Source: Paulownia fortunei
Lineage: Eukaryota; Streptophyta; Magnoliopsida; Lamiales; Paulowniaceae
Length of the DNA: 64,000 nucleotides
NCBI GenBank assembly: GCA_019321725.1
Contig: CM033121.1
Span: 5,208,001 to 5,272,000 of the forward strand
Reading direction: 5' to 3'
Of this stretch, positions 36,336 to 48,650 are shown in pieces; positions within the stretch are counted from its first letter, which is position 1, and every line of letters begins with the position of its first letter. The translations under genes were made by a program, and so were the position numbers. The notes beneath the pieces are model-generated. The model was given only the letters and a program-made list of their open reading frames with translations. It was not told the DNA's origin and made no database searches.

Positions 36336-36665
36336 GGCACGATTGTGCGACCATCTAATTAAAAAGAAAAAAGAAAAGAAAAAAATGATAAGAAATTAGA
36401 GATAATATCCACAGTACACTCACTGCGTGCACCAATGAAAGCCAATGGATGTTCTCAACAAGAATTCTCATTTCAAACATTTTTAATAAAATAATAATTT
36501 TATATTAATTTTTGTGTGAAAAATAAAAATATATTTGAATAATCAATGAAAATGAAATAATATATAAATTTGAAAATGTGAATATATTTGATTATGTTTG
36601 TTAATTTTTTTATACTGAAAATGTAATAAAATAAAAAAATTATTTGATTGTATAAGTACCATATA

Positions 36666-36706
<41 letters not shown>

Positions 36707-37179
36707 ATATATATATTAATGTGTATTGGTTAGTTATAGGATCCACATATTATTTTCACTGTATTTGTAAGAGTGATATTTATATTCTGGGTTCAATGTA
36801 TACGATGTAATGTGATAAGATTGTAGATATAATTGTTAATTGATGGGCCTACATTTATAGAATATTAAAAAGGAAAAAAAAAACAGATTACCATTTAAAT
36901 AACCCACATAGGAAGGGAAGAAGGAAAAAGTTGTCTCAATAATTTCTTGATGTGATATGGTGATAGACACTTGAGGAAATAGGTATGAGGTTAGGGTTTG
37001 AAAATGGGATACTAGATTTAGGGGGTTATTTTCAGTGAAATGAGTAAATGTTATTTTTATTTTAATTGAATCAAACAAATATGATTTGAAATCGTGACAT
37101 AATATAGAATTTAAAATAAGGTTTTGAGAATGTTCCTAAGTGTCTCAATTTTTTTTTTTTGAAAAGATGATGAATATTA

Positions 37180-37560
37180 CACAAGTATATATGTATACAG
37201 CATAGTATCTACAGTACCAAAATCAGAAAGCAAGCTTGTGGTGTCAAGGAGAATAGCCCCCAGGGCAAATAAATCATCCTCAAGTGAATGAAACTTGGAT
37301 CTGAATCAAGTTGGCAAAATCCCCCTCAATAACAATTTTTACCCAACCTGTGGAACAAGCAAGCTCCATGGCTGCTCTTGCAGTTCATGTTTCAGCAAGT
37401 CTTGAGAACCTGTGGGAAAACCATGCAAGGCAGTCACCACGGAAATTTCGAGCAGTAACACCAATACCAATTCCTTCTCACAAATAAACACTGCCCCATC
37501 AAAATTTAACTTGATGGTATTTTGGATCACCTCATCAATTTTGTACATTTTTCACTTAAT
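37180..37560 (-). pseudogene. RNase H-like (RVT_3) fragment, duplication copy 1
   Basis: Minus-strand reading gives IKLNFDGAVF, then after frame breaks a stretch corresponding to LAWFSH.., EGDFANLIQ and, in another frame, HSLEDDLFALGAILLDTTS. This is the pattern of the plant RNase H-like domain found in LINE-derived and hypothetical proteins: N-terminal KLNFDGA, then an E.DFANLI motif. Frames change at least twice and no start or full domain remains. It is a paralogue of 45040-45330 by segmental duplication. Confidence 0.65.
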
Positions 37561-37566
37561 GTACAT

Positions 37567-38042
37567 ATCACTGTTCTCAAAATCGAATCGAACCAACCGG
37601 TTCAACTAGTTCAACTGAAAATCGAAGATTGGTCCGATCCGTTTAAGCCCAAAAATAATTTTAACTGGTCAAAACTGCCCAAAATCAACCAAAATCGGTC
37701 AAAATCGATTTGACCGATTTTTATATATTTTTTATTTTTTATTTATTTTTATTTTTTATAAAGGTTTAAATTTGATATTTTGTTATATTTATGTGATTAT
37801 TTGAATTTTGTGTTTTGTTATATGTATTTTTATGTAATTATTTATTTATTTTTATTTTTTATTTATTTTTATATTTAAAATATATTGCATAACAATTAAT
37901 TTATTGTATTATCATTTCATATAATCAAATAAGAAAATATAATTAATTTTTATTAAATTGGTCTTATCGTCGATTGAATCGATTCGATCGGTTGAACTAC
38001 TAATTTTAACAAAATCGGTTTAATTATCAATTCAATTATAAA
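37567..38042. mobile_element. Non-autonomous TIR element (MITE family M1), copy a
   Basis: It starts 'ctgttctcaaaatcgaatcgaacc' with ACCGGTTCAAC words and ends with GGTTGAAC and 'caattataaaaat'. The interior is T-rich with 'gatattttgttatat..gtgattatttgaattttg'. The same sequence recurs at 54638-55033 and 62113-62462. Duplication copy 2 lacks it at the equivalent position (45345), giving an empty site. Flanking TACATAT on both sides could be a target duplication. Confidence 0.65.
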
Positions 38043-38784
38043 AATATTTATACATATATTGAGTGTATACATCTTGTATTAAATATTTTATTTAACAAAA
38101 AATAAAACACTTAACGCAACATTCGGTGCAATTAATGCAAATTTCCTAGTTGCAACATGGATTCAATCCCATCCCATTGCTTGTTGCTATGAGTATTAGC
38201 AAAGCATTTACTATAGGTTTGTGTAGCTTGACTTTTGAATTCAGAATGTTGATTTATATTTTATGACATACATTACAAAATTGGAATCTATAAATTTTTA
38301 TTAGCATAACTTTTATCTGAATATTATTCTTGATATGTATTTCATAGTTAAATTTCATAACGATTGCTGAAATTTCACAAGGACCGTATGTGGTAATTTC
38401 GTATTAAAAGGAAAGAGTCCAATTTTTATGTTGACCAACCTTTTATAGTTGTTATTCTACTCAATTTTTTCTGAAATTACACCTATTTTTTCCAACAATT
38501 TCCTAGTATGGTAATAACCCATATGATAATATTAATCAATATATTGGATAATCTACATACACATCACTTCAATTTTTGACTCACTCAAGGGGCTCTCGAA
38601 GGCTTTGAATGTGTGGCAAGTGCACCCTTTCCATCACTTGGTTCATGAAATTTGAGGGTTAAATGGCCTTTCAACAATTTTTTTTTTTTAAAAAAAAAGC
38701 ATAAAATGATGTTATGGATAAGATATTGAGTGATAATTATAAAATTACTATTAATAATATATATTAAATGCTAATAACTTATTA

Positions 38785-38870
38785 ATGAGTCTTAGCTTAG
38801 GTGGCAAAAATTAAGACACCAAAGTTATAAAGTCTTAGGCTTGAATTCCACCAAAATGTGAGTTTTTGTC
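38785..38870 (+). repeat. tRNA-derived SINE-like fragment (copy 2)
   Basis: It contains CTTAGCTTAGGTGG (about 38793-38806), a good Pol III box A match, and a degraded box B (GGCTTGAATTCCACC, about 38838-38852). It is the duplicate of the fragment at 30135-30235. Confidence 0.45.
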
Positions 38871-41800
38871 TATTCTGAGTGAAAGGACATTTTTCTTCAT
38901 TTTGTGGGATAACTACCAAAATGCATAATTTCAGGGGGTTAAATTTCAATTTATCCTTTATATGTTACCCATCCTCTATGTTTTTATTTTTTATATTTAA
39001 TGGTACTTCAAAAATTAGAAATCATATTAGTAGCCTTTCTGTAGGTACTCTTCAAAATTAGAAAAGGTACCCTAACTACCAATATTTCTATAAAGAGTCA
39101 TTCTTTTTTTTTAAAAAAATGAATGTTACAGTTTTGGTCCGTATTAAGTAAATGAAAAAAATAATTAAAAGTAGTTTAGCAAATTATTTGAGAAGAAGTT
39201 GAAATCAATGTCATGGTATCAAAAAACTATTTTAAGATGAGTGCACAACGATATCATCTTTTGGCAACTAAACACTGAAAATATTTCATAGTATCAATTT
39301 ATCGAGTAATTTTATTTTAACATAAATTTTTTATTTTTTATTTTATTTATTATTTTTTTCCTAAATTGAATCCAAACAAACAATTAATTCTTGTAAAATT
39401 TAATTATATAACAGTTGTTTTTTCAAAACCAGTTTTTTTTTTAAGCCTTTGTCAAGACTTGAAAAATAATGTGATTGTCTAAAGCCTATATGTAAGACTC
39501 ATTTGCTATTGAATTGTGTAATATTTTATTTTTCAATTAATGAGAAAAAAATGAGCAATATTTTTCTTTTATGGATCATAAATAAAAGTAACCAATAATA
39601 CAATATTTGACAATGAAAGCAGCTAAATAGTTTGATCTGAATACAAAACCATTTACATTTAATTTATTGAGCTACGAAGTCATAAGTCATTATAAAGAGG
39701 AATTGCTATCAGTTATGCCACCAGTGAATTATGACAGACAGCCTAACAAAAAAGCTGTTCGTTTTTATTCTCAAAGAGGATTCTTTTCATATTTAATTAA
39801 AAAATTCTTTTATTTTATTTATTTTTATCAGAAATATTCCTTACTTATATTTAAAAGTTTCTTATCAAACTTGCAAATGAAAATAACATACTAAACACTT
39901 TTGGTGAGTCTACTAATATCGTATTTTTATACAAAAAATATCATAAAAGATATATATTTTTATTTTCAAATCATATAATCAATATAATAATATAATTAAT
40001 TTAAATATTTTTTGTTTTTAATAAAAATCTAATAAAAATGAGAATAAATATAAAAACAGAAGTCCAAGAGTCCTGCAGCAAATACCAAAAACATCACGTG
40101 GGCAATATTTTCTATCTATTGGTCCACTGTAATTAATTAAAAATGGACCATACTCCTTGATATTTTGCTCCTTTCCCCTTACTTTATTTTCAATCTTATT
40201 TTTATTTTTTTAATAATTTAGAATTGAAAATATTTATATGAATTTTTTTTGTATAAAAGTAAAAGTATATTTAAATTTGCTATATTTCCTGTATAGCGTG
40301 TTCGCCCACTTCGACTATCTAAATTTAAAAATAAAAATATGTTTGTCTTATAATATTTTTTATATGAAAAGATATGAAATATTTTTAGATCTAAAATTGT
40401 ATTTTGGTACATATATTTTTATTTTTAAACTTGCTCAAAAAAATTTAAAATTCAAAATAAAGAATATTTCTAATAAAAATAGATAAAATAAATATATTTT
40501 TAAATTTTAATTAATAAAAAATAAAAAAAGAATACTCTGTGAAAATAAAAACAAACACCTTGTAGGCCCCTTCAACCTAACAGAATCATCCTTGGAGCAA
40601 TTCCATATTTGTATTGTATGCACTTTTTTGCACTGTCTCCTACTCTCTTCTCTGAAAACGTAAACGATAATTCACAACTTTTTCGTCTAAGTCGGTATAC
40701 GTGGTGGTGCAACTTAATAAACATAATTTAAGTAATAAAATTGAAATTTCAAAATTTAAAGTTTAGAGTTCGAATCTTTCAATAGATAGGATATTTGTGG
40801 GTGTAAATTATTAAATGATGATTGATAATTTATTATTAATTAATATATAATATATTGATATATTCCATTATTTCATTAAAAAATACTCTATGTGAGACAA
40901 GCTTGATTTATTTGATGGATAAGTACTTAGATTGAGTTTTGAAATTCAATTTCCCTTGTAGTTAAATTATCAACTCGCATATAAACTCTATAATGCTTAT
41001 GACATTGATATTTATGTTTTTGGTAGACAAAAGATCTCCATCAAATGTAATTTGCAAGACTAGTTTCTTTCACATTTATTTTGTTATAATTTTGTCTTTT
41101 TAACTAATAATATTTTATTGTGTGAGCTAACTTGAGATATGACTAAAATTGACAAAAAAAAAATGGTATAAGTTTGATATATGAAATTTTTTGTATACGT
41201 TGAAGTTGACAATATAATTAAAATTGATTTGAGATTGAACTATCCTAAACTCGACTCATTAAACTCGATTGATAGTACTATTAAGAGAAGAAATGGCTAC
41301 AAAAAAATTAATTGAAATGCTGCAATTGGGGAATTTTAGTAAATTGGTGCGAATAAAAATATCAATATTAAATATAACGTTCAATTACTTTTTAAATTTG
41401 ATATTCGGCCTATTATTATTTTATTGGCAAGTGATATGGACAAATCACTTATAAAATATAACAAAAATCATCCAAGGCCTAAAATATAAATTTAGAGGAC
41501 CTCAATTCACGAACTTCTAAAAAATAAAATTTAGTAAATAATGTAGGAGAAACATTGGAATAAGCTGCAATAGGATTGAAACAACTTTGTGTAACCAACC
41601 TGTTGTTCCGTTGATATATACAAATCTTGGATTAAAAAGCACATTTAAACAATTGCAGCTATTTATAAATAGTTACAACTCTTTACGAACATCATTTTCA
41701 AAAGACATGACTAAAAGTTATGAATTATGATCACTAGCTAAAAATATGTTATTTAATTAATTTATAATTTCTCATATCTTAATCAAACTCCAACAATTGT

Positions 41801-44800
41801 ATCAATAATATGCACACGTGTAAATGGTCCGTGGGTGGGATGAGTGTTCAACTATGGGGGTATGATTTATACAGGGGGCAAATTGCATTTTCACCCCCTC
41901 ATTTTTGGCTTTTTCTTGATTTAACCCTGAAAATCAAGAAAAAGGTACTTAGCCCCCTGATGAAAAATATCAAAAGACGAAAAACGAGAGGAAATGGAAA
42001 GGGACGCAAGGCAAGAAGAAAGGGCAAGAGTTAAATGGAATAAAAGACAACAAATTAGAGAGAAAAATAATAGAAAAACAATGCAATTTAAAAAAGGGGG
42101 TAATAAGGGGTAAAGGTGCTGCTTTTTATCTAAGTTTTTTAGTCCAATATTTTCCAGTCATGTTATGATATAGTCCAAAGGATAAAAGTTCACTTAGATG
42201 ACTATCCTTTTTTTACCAACTTCTTGTATGCTAATTGCCACAGATAATTAGTGTATGGTAAATATTGGTATCTATTTCTACATTTTTTTGCATATATAAA
42301 TTGTTTGATAAAATATATTGAAATTTGCCCTTTTTTTATATCCCGTATTTATCATTATCAAATATATAATATACGTTCATATCGAAGTCCGTATATATTT
42401 TTTTACATCACTGTAATTTTATTCTGATTTTTTAAACGAATATGAAAACCCCAATTGGTACTTGTGCATATAATAAACTTCAATTAACTAGAATAAATGG
42501 ACAATTTCTGCATTTTATGGATCTTAAAAAAAAAAAAAAAATAGCAAGCCACAAAGTCATTATCAAAAAGAATTTGCTAATACATGAGCTTTAGTTAATT
42601 ACGAGGGGTCCAAATTGGATTTGGAGTAGGAAATTTGATTCAATAAGAACGAGCTTAGTAAATTTGATTTAGAAGAATTTATTCCATTGAATTACGATTC
42701 ATCATTTTTTTTTTTTTGCACCTTTTATAAAATCTGGACTGTTGTATTTGAAAAATACAAAACTAATTATAAAAATCTATAAAACTTTTTTAATAAAATT
42801 GTAGTGGATATTAATTAATGTGATTTTGAGACTACTAATCATTAGACTGATCAGCCTACAAAATTATCAGTTGCCAATTCCTCACAAACTTACCAAAACA
42901 ATCTCATGGGCATTATTTTCAATCTGCTTAATTTGTCCTCTACAATTAATTAAATGTGGACCCTTGACTTGACCCCCTAATATATAATTCGTTCCTTTTC
43001 TATCTGACTCTAAGGACCCTCAAGATTAACAGACAGCTTAGCAATTTATTAACGTTGGACCAACTCCATAATGATGACAAATTTTATGTTTGCAATGTCT
43101 CATTTTATTAATATTTCAATGGACTCGGCCTACCCATAGCTCAATTATTCGAGCTGCTTATAATTTATTTAAGTTTAACTGAGTATGAATAGGATTGAAT
43201 TTGAACATTTGAATTGTGCCTAATAGATTTGTAGATTGATTTTAAACTTAGTAAGATCTAGACCGAAATTAGTCTAAATATTTAATATTTACCAATAATT
43301 TCAAATCTTTCATGTAATCTTTTACTCTCATAAAGTAAATAAATATTTTGGAAGCTAACTTGAGTAATTCTTTTATAGTGAGTTCCTTGCTAGAAGTTTA
43401 CTAAGGTGGTGAAGTGACATTATAGGGAATATCGTTCCCCTTTTCGAAAGGAAGAAGGATTCCTACCTAAAGAAATTGGAATTGCAATCAAGCGTGTTCA
43501 AATATAGATTTGTTTTGTACTCCGGTGAATTTTTTAAATTATGAATTGAGTTTGGGGTGAATATTAATTTTTTATTTTTAAATTTATCTTATTAATTTTT
43601 TATTTTACTATATATATTTATATAATATTATTTTTTAAAAATAAATTATTTTAGAAAATTTTGTTGATGTAATTTTTTTGAAAATATATAATTAAAATTA
43701 TAAAATAATTTTATTGGATGTAATGAGTTTAGTGAATTTAACCTTAGAAAATCTGGATTCTTAAAAATCTTAATGAGAGGGATAATAAATTTGGCAAACT
43801 CTCTCTAAATTTATTGTGTTACCGTTTTTACTAAAAGATTGTATATTTTGAGGGGTATCATTTTTATAATTTAATATATATATATATATATATATTTTAA
43901 TGTGTGTATTGGTTAGTGATAGGATCTACATATTATCTTTAATGTATTTGTCAGAGTGATATTTATAATGTGGGCTCAATATATATGATGTAATGTGATA
44001 AGATTGGAGATTTTGCATAATTGTTAATTGGTGGGCCCTATTTTATGGAATATTAAAAACTAAAAAAAACAAATTACCATTTAAAGGACCGACATAGATA
44101 GGTAAGAGGTAAAAAGGTGTCACTAATATGAGTTGATTGATGGGAGATGCTGATAGAAACTTGACCAAATAGGTATGAGGTTAGGGTTTGAAAATGGGAT
44201 AGCTGTTCTGGGTTTATTTTCATTTTATATGAATCAAACAAATATGATTCGGGATTTGACATAATATAGAATTAGAAATAAGACTTTGAGAATGGGAACA
44301 ATCGTTGCCAAATGCCTCAAAACTTTTTTTTTTTTAATAAAAATAACGACCTTGCACCAAATATTCTTTTGTATAGTATAGTATTTACGGTATAAAGTCA
44401 GGAAATGAGCTTGGAAAAGAGTAAAAATAAATGATACAAATATAATAAAAAAAATAAAAATTCACATGTCAAATTATAAATGAAACCAAACAAAAAATGT
44501 CAAATATAATATAAGAGAGTGAAAATATGAAACAAGAATTTTTACGTAAAAAATTCAAATCGAAAAAAATTATGAAATTATAATGCAGATAAAACTTCTA
44601 CTGTATATATAATAGACTTATAAATTATCCCTAAAGTAGGGAATACATAAATAATTATCAAAATAATATCTTTTGAATCACAAATATCTCAAATTTCTCA
44701 ATTTAAAATATTAAAAATAAAAGTAGGAAAACTATTTTAAAAAAGAATGAAAATTTTTTAATTTTTTTTTTCAAATATTTCTCTCAAAACATTCTATTTT

Positions 44801-45039
44801 TCTCTCACTCAACTTTCTTATTTTTTCTTTTTTTCTTGTATGTTTTACCTATGAAATGTGAGCTCTATTTACAGGTAAGATTTGATATGAATTTTCAAAA
44901 TTTGATAATTTCAATATTTGAATATTTAGTAGACACATTTTTTTGAATGTTTTGATAATTATCTTATTTTAAATATTTTGATAGTCATCCTGTGTTTTGA
45001 TAGACTTTCCAACATACATATGTTGTAGAGGAGAGTAGC

Positions 45040-45330
45040 CCTCATGGCACAGAAATCACCCTCAAGTGAATTAAACTTGGATTTGAATCAAGTTGGCAAA
45101 ATCCCCCTCAATAACAATTTTTACCCGTCCTGTGGAACAAGCAAGCTCCATGGCTGCTCTTGCAGTTAATGTTTCAGCCAGTCTTGAGGAGCTGTGGGAA
45201 AACCATGCAAGGCGGTCACTATGGAAATTTCGAGCAGTAACACAAATATCAATTTCCTTCTCACTAATAAACACTGCCACATCAAAATTCAACTTGATGG
45301 TATTTTCAATAACCTCGCTACTTTTGTAAA
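45040..45330 (-). pseudogene. RNase H-like (RVT_3) fragment, duplication copy 2
   Basis: This is the less damaged of the two relics. A single minus-strand frame (45071-45292) reads NFDVAVFISEKEIDICVTAR, then LAWFSHSSSRLAETLTARAAMELA and KIVIEGDFANLIQ. That is the usual order of the plant RVT_3 RNase H domain: first strand with the catalytic D (here NFD), the helix with AE/AL residues, and the EGD motif. The frame breaks after EGDFANLIQIQV. There are only about 73 codons against about 120 or more for a full domain, with no intact start. Likely a fragment of a non-LTR retrotransposon or captured domain. Confidence 0.7.
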
Positions 45331-45659
45331 TATTGCATTTAGTATATATGTGTATATGTATTTTATGTTAAATATTTTATTTAATAAAAAATAAAATATT
45401 CAGCACAATATTCAATGTACGTATATCCATTTAATGTAACGTGGTCTCAATCCCCATGTTGTAGGCTTGTTGCTATTAGTATCAGGAAAGCATTCACTAT
45501 AGCCTTTTATAGCTTGATTTTTGAATTCAGAAGGTTGATTTATTTTTATGTCATAGATTACAAAATTGGAATCTATAAATTTTTATTAGCATAACTATTA
45601 TCTGGTATATTATTTAAGACTATTTTCTTGATTTGCATTTCATAGTTCAATTTCTTTTT

Positions 45660-46459
45660 TGTTAAAGAAATAGTGAACTGTAAACTGACTCAAAATAAGC
45701 CCAAGCTTGTAAAAAAAAATGAGTCTAGTTTGAAACGGATTATATATATATATATATATATGTAAACTGAGTTTGATCCCTAGATGGTCTTTCAGCTTGA
45801 ACCATTGTAAACTCAAGCTCATAAAGTTCTATCTATGTGCACTTTATACTTTTAATGGTCCCTATAGTATTGAATACTCTTTGAATACGCATATTATTAG
45901 ATATGGCTATACAGTATCCAAAATTGAAAATAATAATAATAAAAAGGATGCGGTATTAGATACGGCTAGAGGAATATTCTCTATATTTTGGATACGACAA
46001 GGTAATTATCATATTTTATAAAAATCTAGGGTCACTCAAATTGCAAATAAAAATCTGAAATTTATTTTGAATCTTTTTGAATAATTTCTTTTAGTTCTCA
46101 TCTTCCACAATACTTCTATTCTTTAATCTTAAATTAAAGTATGATCAAAGCTATAAAAAAGTTAAAAGACTTAATGATGTTAAAAATCAATTAAAAGAGT
46201 TGAACATGTAACTTTATGTTATATTCCTAACTATTGACAGTCTAATGTCTGAAAATTATATAGGTATATGTATATTAAATAATTGGTATTTAATAATGTA
46301 AATATATGTTATTTTATTACACTTTAACAATAAGAGTTTATATATATATATATATATGTATATATAGAACAAGTTAAAGTATGAACAATCAAGAAATTCC
46401 AATTCCAAACATGAGTGGTTGTTTATTATTATTCCAATATCATTTTGTTATTGTTTATA

Positions 46460-46490
<31 letters not shown>

Positions 46491-47180
46491 TAAATTATTG
46501 GTATTTAACAATTATTGTACTATTTTTTTTTCAATTTTTTGGTCTTTGATTTCAATTATGTTGAGTAATGATGAACGGATATTTTTAACTAGCATTTATA
46601 CTCATATCGAATACTTGAATATGATATGGTTCAATAGTAATAAAACGCAAATTATGAGTATATACATTAGATGCGTCCAACAGTACTAAGACGCAAATTA
46701 TGTGGTCGAGAACGTAACATTATAAAATTTCATAATTTTGAGTATAAAATAATGTAAATCATGTTTATTTGAATTTTTATTATATGCAATGAAAATATAT
46801 TTACTATAAATTATATATCCTTCTCACTATAACATCACTGATATGATTTTTAAACTTAGTAATTAAACGTGTTATATTCTTATTGTTATTATCAATAAAA
46901 TTACTTTTGGCAAGTAATGTATATTGCATTCTATACTTTTTATAATTTTGATGCTATAGTATTTATATCGTATCGTATACATATCGTTGCTCTCATAGTT
47001 ATGCAACATATATAGGTTCAGTGCCAAATTAGAGTACAAAAAGAATTGCGTTTTTATTAGATTTAAGAATTTTAGAGTATTTATATATTGTTTAGTTTTT
47101 TGGGATAAATCAATAATTCCAATTTGAGGCTAATTAGGTTGAGCTCAAAATGGGCTAAATTTATTTACAGTGTAAGTAAT
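45660..47180. other. AT-rich intergenic sequence between duplication copies
   Basis: No supported gene. Several (TA)n and (TG)n microsatellites occur (about 45740-45762, 46338-46368, 46460-46492). A frame at 45773-46021 has no family resemblance. Confidence 0.5.
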
Positions 47181-48610
47181 TAGAGTTAATTAGTTTTGCA
47201 ATTAAAATATCTTCTACTTAATTATCGACTCGCATTTTGAGCTCTATAATGCTTGTGAAATTGTAATATGCATGTTTTTGTTAGCTAGACAAAAGATCTT
47301 CACCAAATGCAAGCAATTGCTATTAACTAGTTTATCACACTTATTTCATTATTTCTTTCATCTTAACTGATGAGATTTCCTCTTTTTTTTTTGGTTAGCC
47401 ATAAAGTTTGTGAATAATTTAAAGAATTTGTCTTAAAACTTCAAACTAGAATGATAATCAAAAGACAATTTATTTTAGGGATAATAGTGACGGAGAACAA
47501 TTTCAACCACAATTAAATAAAACAATCATAATTAACTTCAGTTAAACAAACCTAAAAATTGGCCTTTTCAGACCTATTCATAAAATTAAATAATTTTATG
47601 AGCATGCCTTAGCATACAAAGAAGTGGTTGGTAGAATATAGAATTCAAAAAACAATTAAATCAATAAAATAGTCCAAAGTTGACTGAAAATAGAAAAAAT
47701 AGTCCAAGGGAGGCGAAGCAATGGAATTTTGGGTTGATCGTGTAACCCTAGCAGCTATAGCATGAGGTATTAGGTTTCACCTTGTTGTCATGACCCGTTC
47801 GTGACCGTTTTTATTGTGGGCAACACTGATTGAAAGAATTCAAATATATATAGTGGAAATGATTTCAAATCAAATGAGAGATTTATGCAATTTATGCAAA
47901 TTCTTCGAAATTCAAGTATGCTAATCAGATTGAGTTCGGAGAACTTATCGTTAATTTTGAATTTGATGTTAAATAAAAAACTTGACTATTCCTTTACAAA
48001 TTGATTGTGTTAGGAGCCGTTCCCCCTTATGAAACCAAAGGCAGGGCGAAAATTAATTATTATCCCATTGAATTAGGTTAGCCTTGAGAAGTTGGGTACC
48101 ATACGAGCATCGTATGGAGGGCGTAATCGTCCAATCCACAACAGTGTGTTGTGTAGATCATCGCACAATTTCTTTTAAATCAAAATAGGCCAAAGTCAAT
48201 AAAAAAATTATGAGTTGATCTTGAATCAATAAAACATATTCTCACATATGTGGAGTTTAGCAGTAAAATTATAAAGTTTTATGGTATACAAACTTAAAAA
48301 TATCCATACTCGGCTTGTAAAGCTCGATTAATATAGTCTCGACAGAAAAATAACTCCGCACCATTTATTTGAGATGTTGCATCATTAATTGGCCCAACTA
48401 CAAAATGACCTCACTTAAATATTTGGTGGGTGAGACGATATGATACTACCCCATTTTATTAATTGGAGAAATCTAATTAAGTTGATTTTGTCTATAGATT
48501 TTTCGTGGGAGTGCCCATCTTTAGTTTGGTTTATCATTCATCGTGTTAGCAGAACAGAAGCTGGCAATTAAAGTCCACATTTTTTCATCAATATTAATTG
48601 GCCTCAACCG
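47180..48610 (+). repeat. Partial third copy of the duplicated segment
   Basis: Bases 47200-47345 ('atcgactcgcattttgagctctataatgctt .. gacaaaagatcttcaccaaatg') match copy 2 at about 40967-41050. Bases 48290-48600 ('gtaaagctcgatt', 'ggtgggtgagacgatatgatactaccccat', 'catctttagtttgg') match copy 1 at about 33000-33790. Unrelated sequence of about 0.7 kb (about 47500-48200) interrupts it. More diverged than copies 1 and 2 are from each other. Confidence 0.65.
47500..48200. other. Insertion-like segment inside the third duplication copy, with a perfect hairpin
   Basis: This stretch has no counterpart in copies 1 and 2 and is less AT-rich than its surroundings. It includes a perfect inverted repeat, CCATACGA (48099-48106) and TCGTATGG (48110-48117), around a three-base loop. 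No frame or family is recognised. Confidence 0.35.
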
Positions 48611-48615
48611 TGCTG

Positions 48616-48618
48616 CCC

Positions 48619-48649
<31 letters not shown>

Positions 48650-48650
48650 A
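48616..48650. repeat. Poly(C) followed by (CA)n microsatellite
   Basis: Twenty consecutive C (48616-48635), then about seven CA units (to 48650). A similar C run of 19 is at 28462-28480. Confidence 0.95.

Larger units (their letters stand above)
29700..38380 (+). repeat. Segmental tandem duplication, copy 1
   Basis: About 8.7 kb aligns in order with 38385-45660. Anchors include 'ccttttatagttgttattctactcaa' (29770 and 38450), 'tcctgcagcaa..catcac.tgggcaatattttctatc' (31160 and 40070), the 'gacatgactattaagttatgaattatgatcactag' region (33480 and 41702), 'gtatgatttatacaggggg' (34862 and 41862), the RNase H relic (37300 and 45080) and 'gaattcagaa.gttgatttat' (38238 and 45524). It carries sequence missing from copy 2 at about 33850-34840 and 37567-38042. 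Strand is given only to show head-to-tail order. Confidence 0.8.
38385..45660 (+). repeat. Segmental tandem duplication, copy 2
   Basis: About 7.3 kb lies directly after copy 1 in the same orientation. The junction falls near 38380, where 'ttcatagttaaatttcataacg' (end of unit) meets 'tggtaatttcgtattaaaagg' (start of unit, compare 29718). It is shorter than copy 1 mainly because it lacks two segments. No intact gene inside. Confidence 0.8.

Noticed and set aside
45773..46021. 82-codon frame containing DTARGIFSIFWIRQGN
   Set aside because: Briefly considered as a retroelement fragment. It matches no motif that I can name and has no flanking coding sequence.
48061..48130. Possible 5S rRNA or tRNA-like sequence near GGGTACCATACGAGC
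   Set aside because: The order of conserved 5S and tRNA elements is not present. Only the short hairpin is real.
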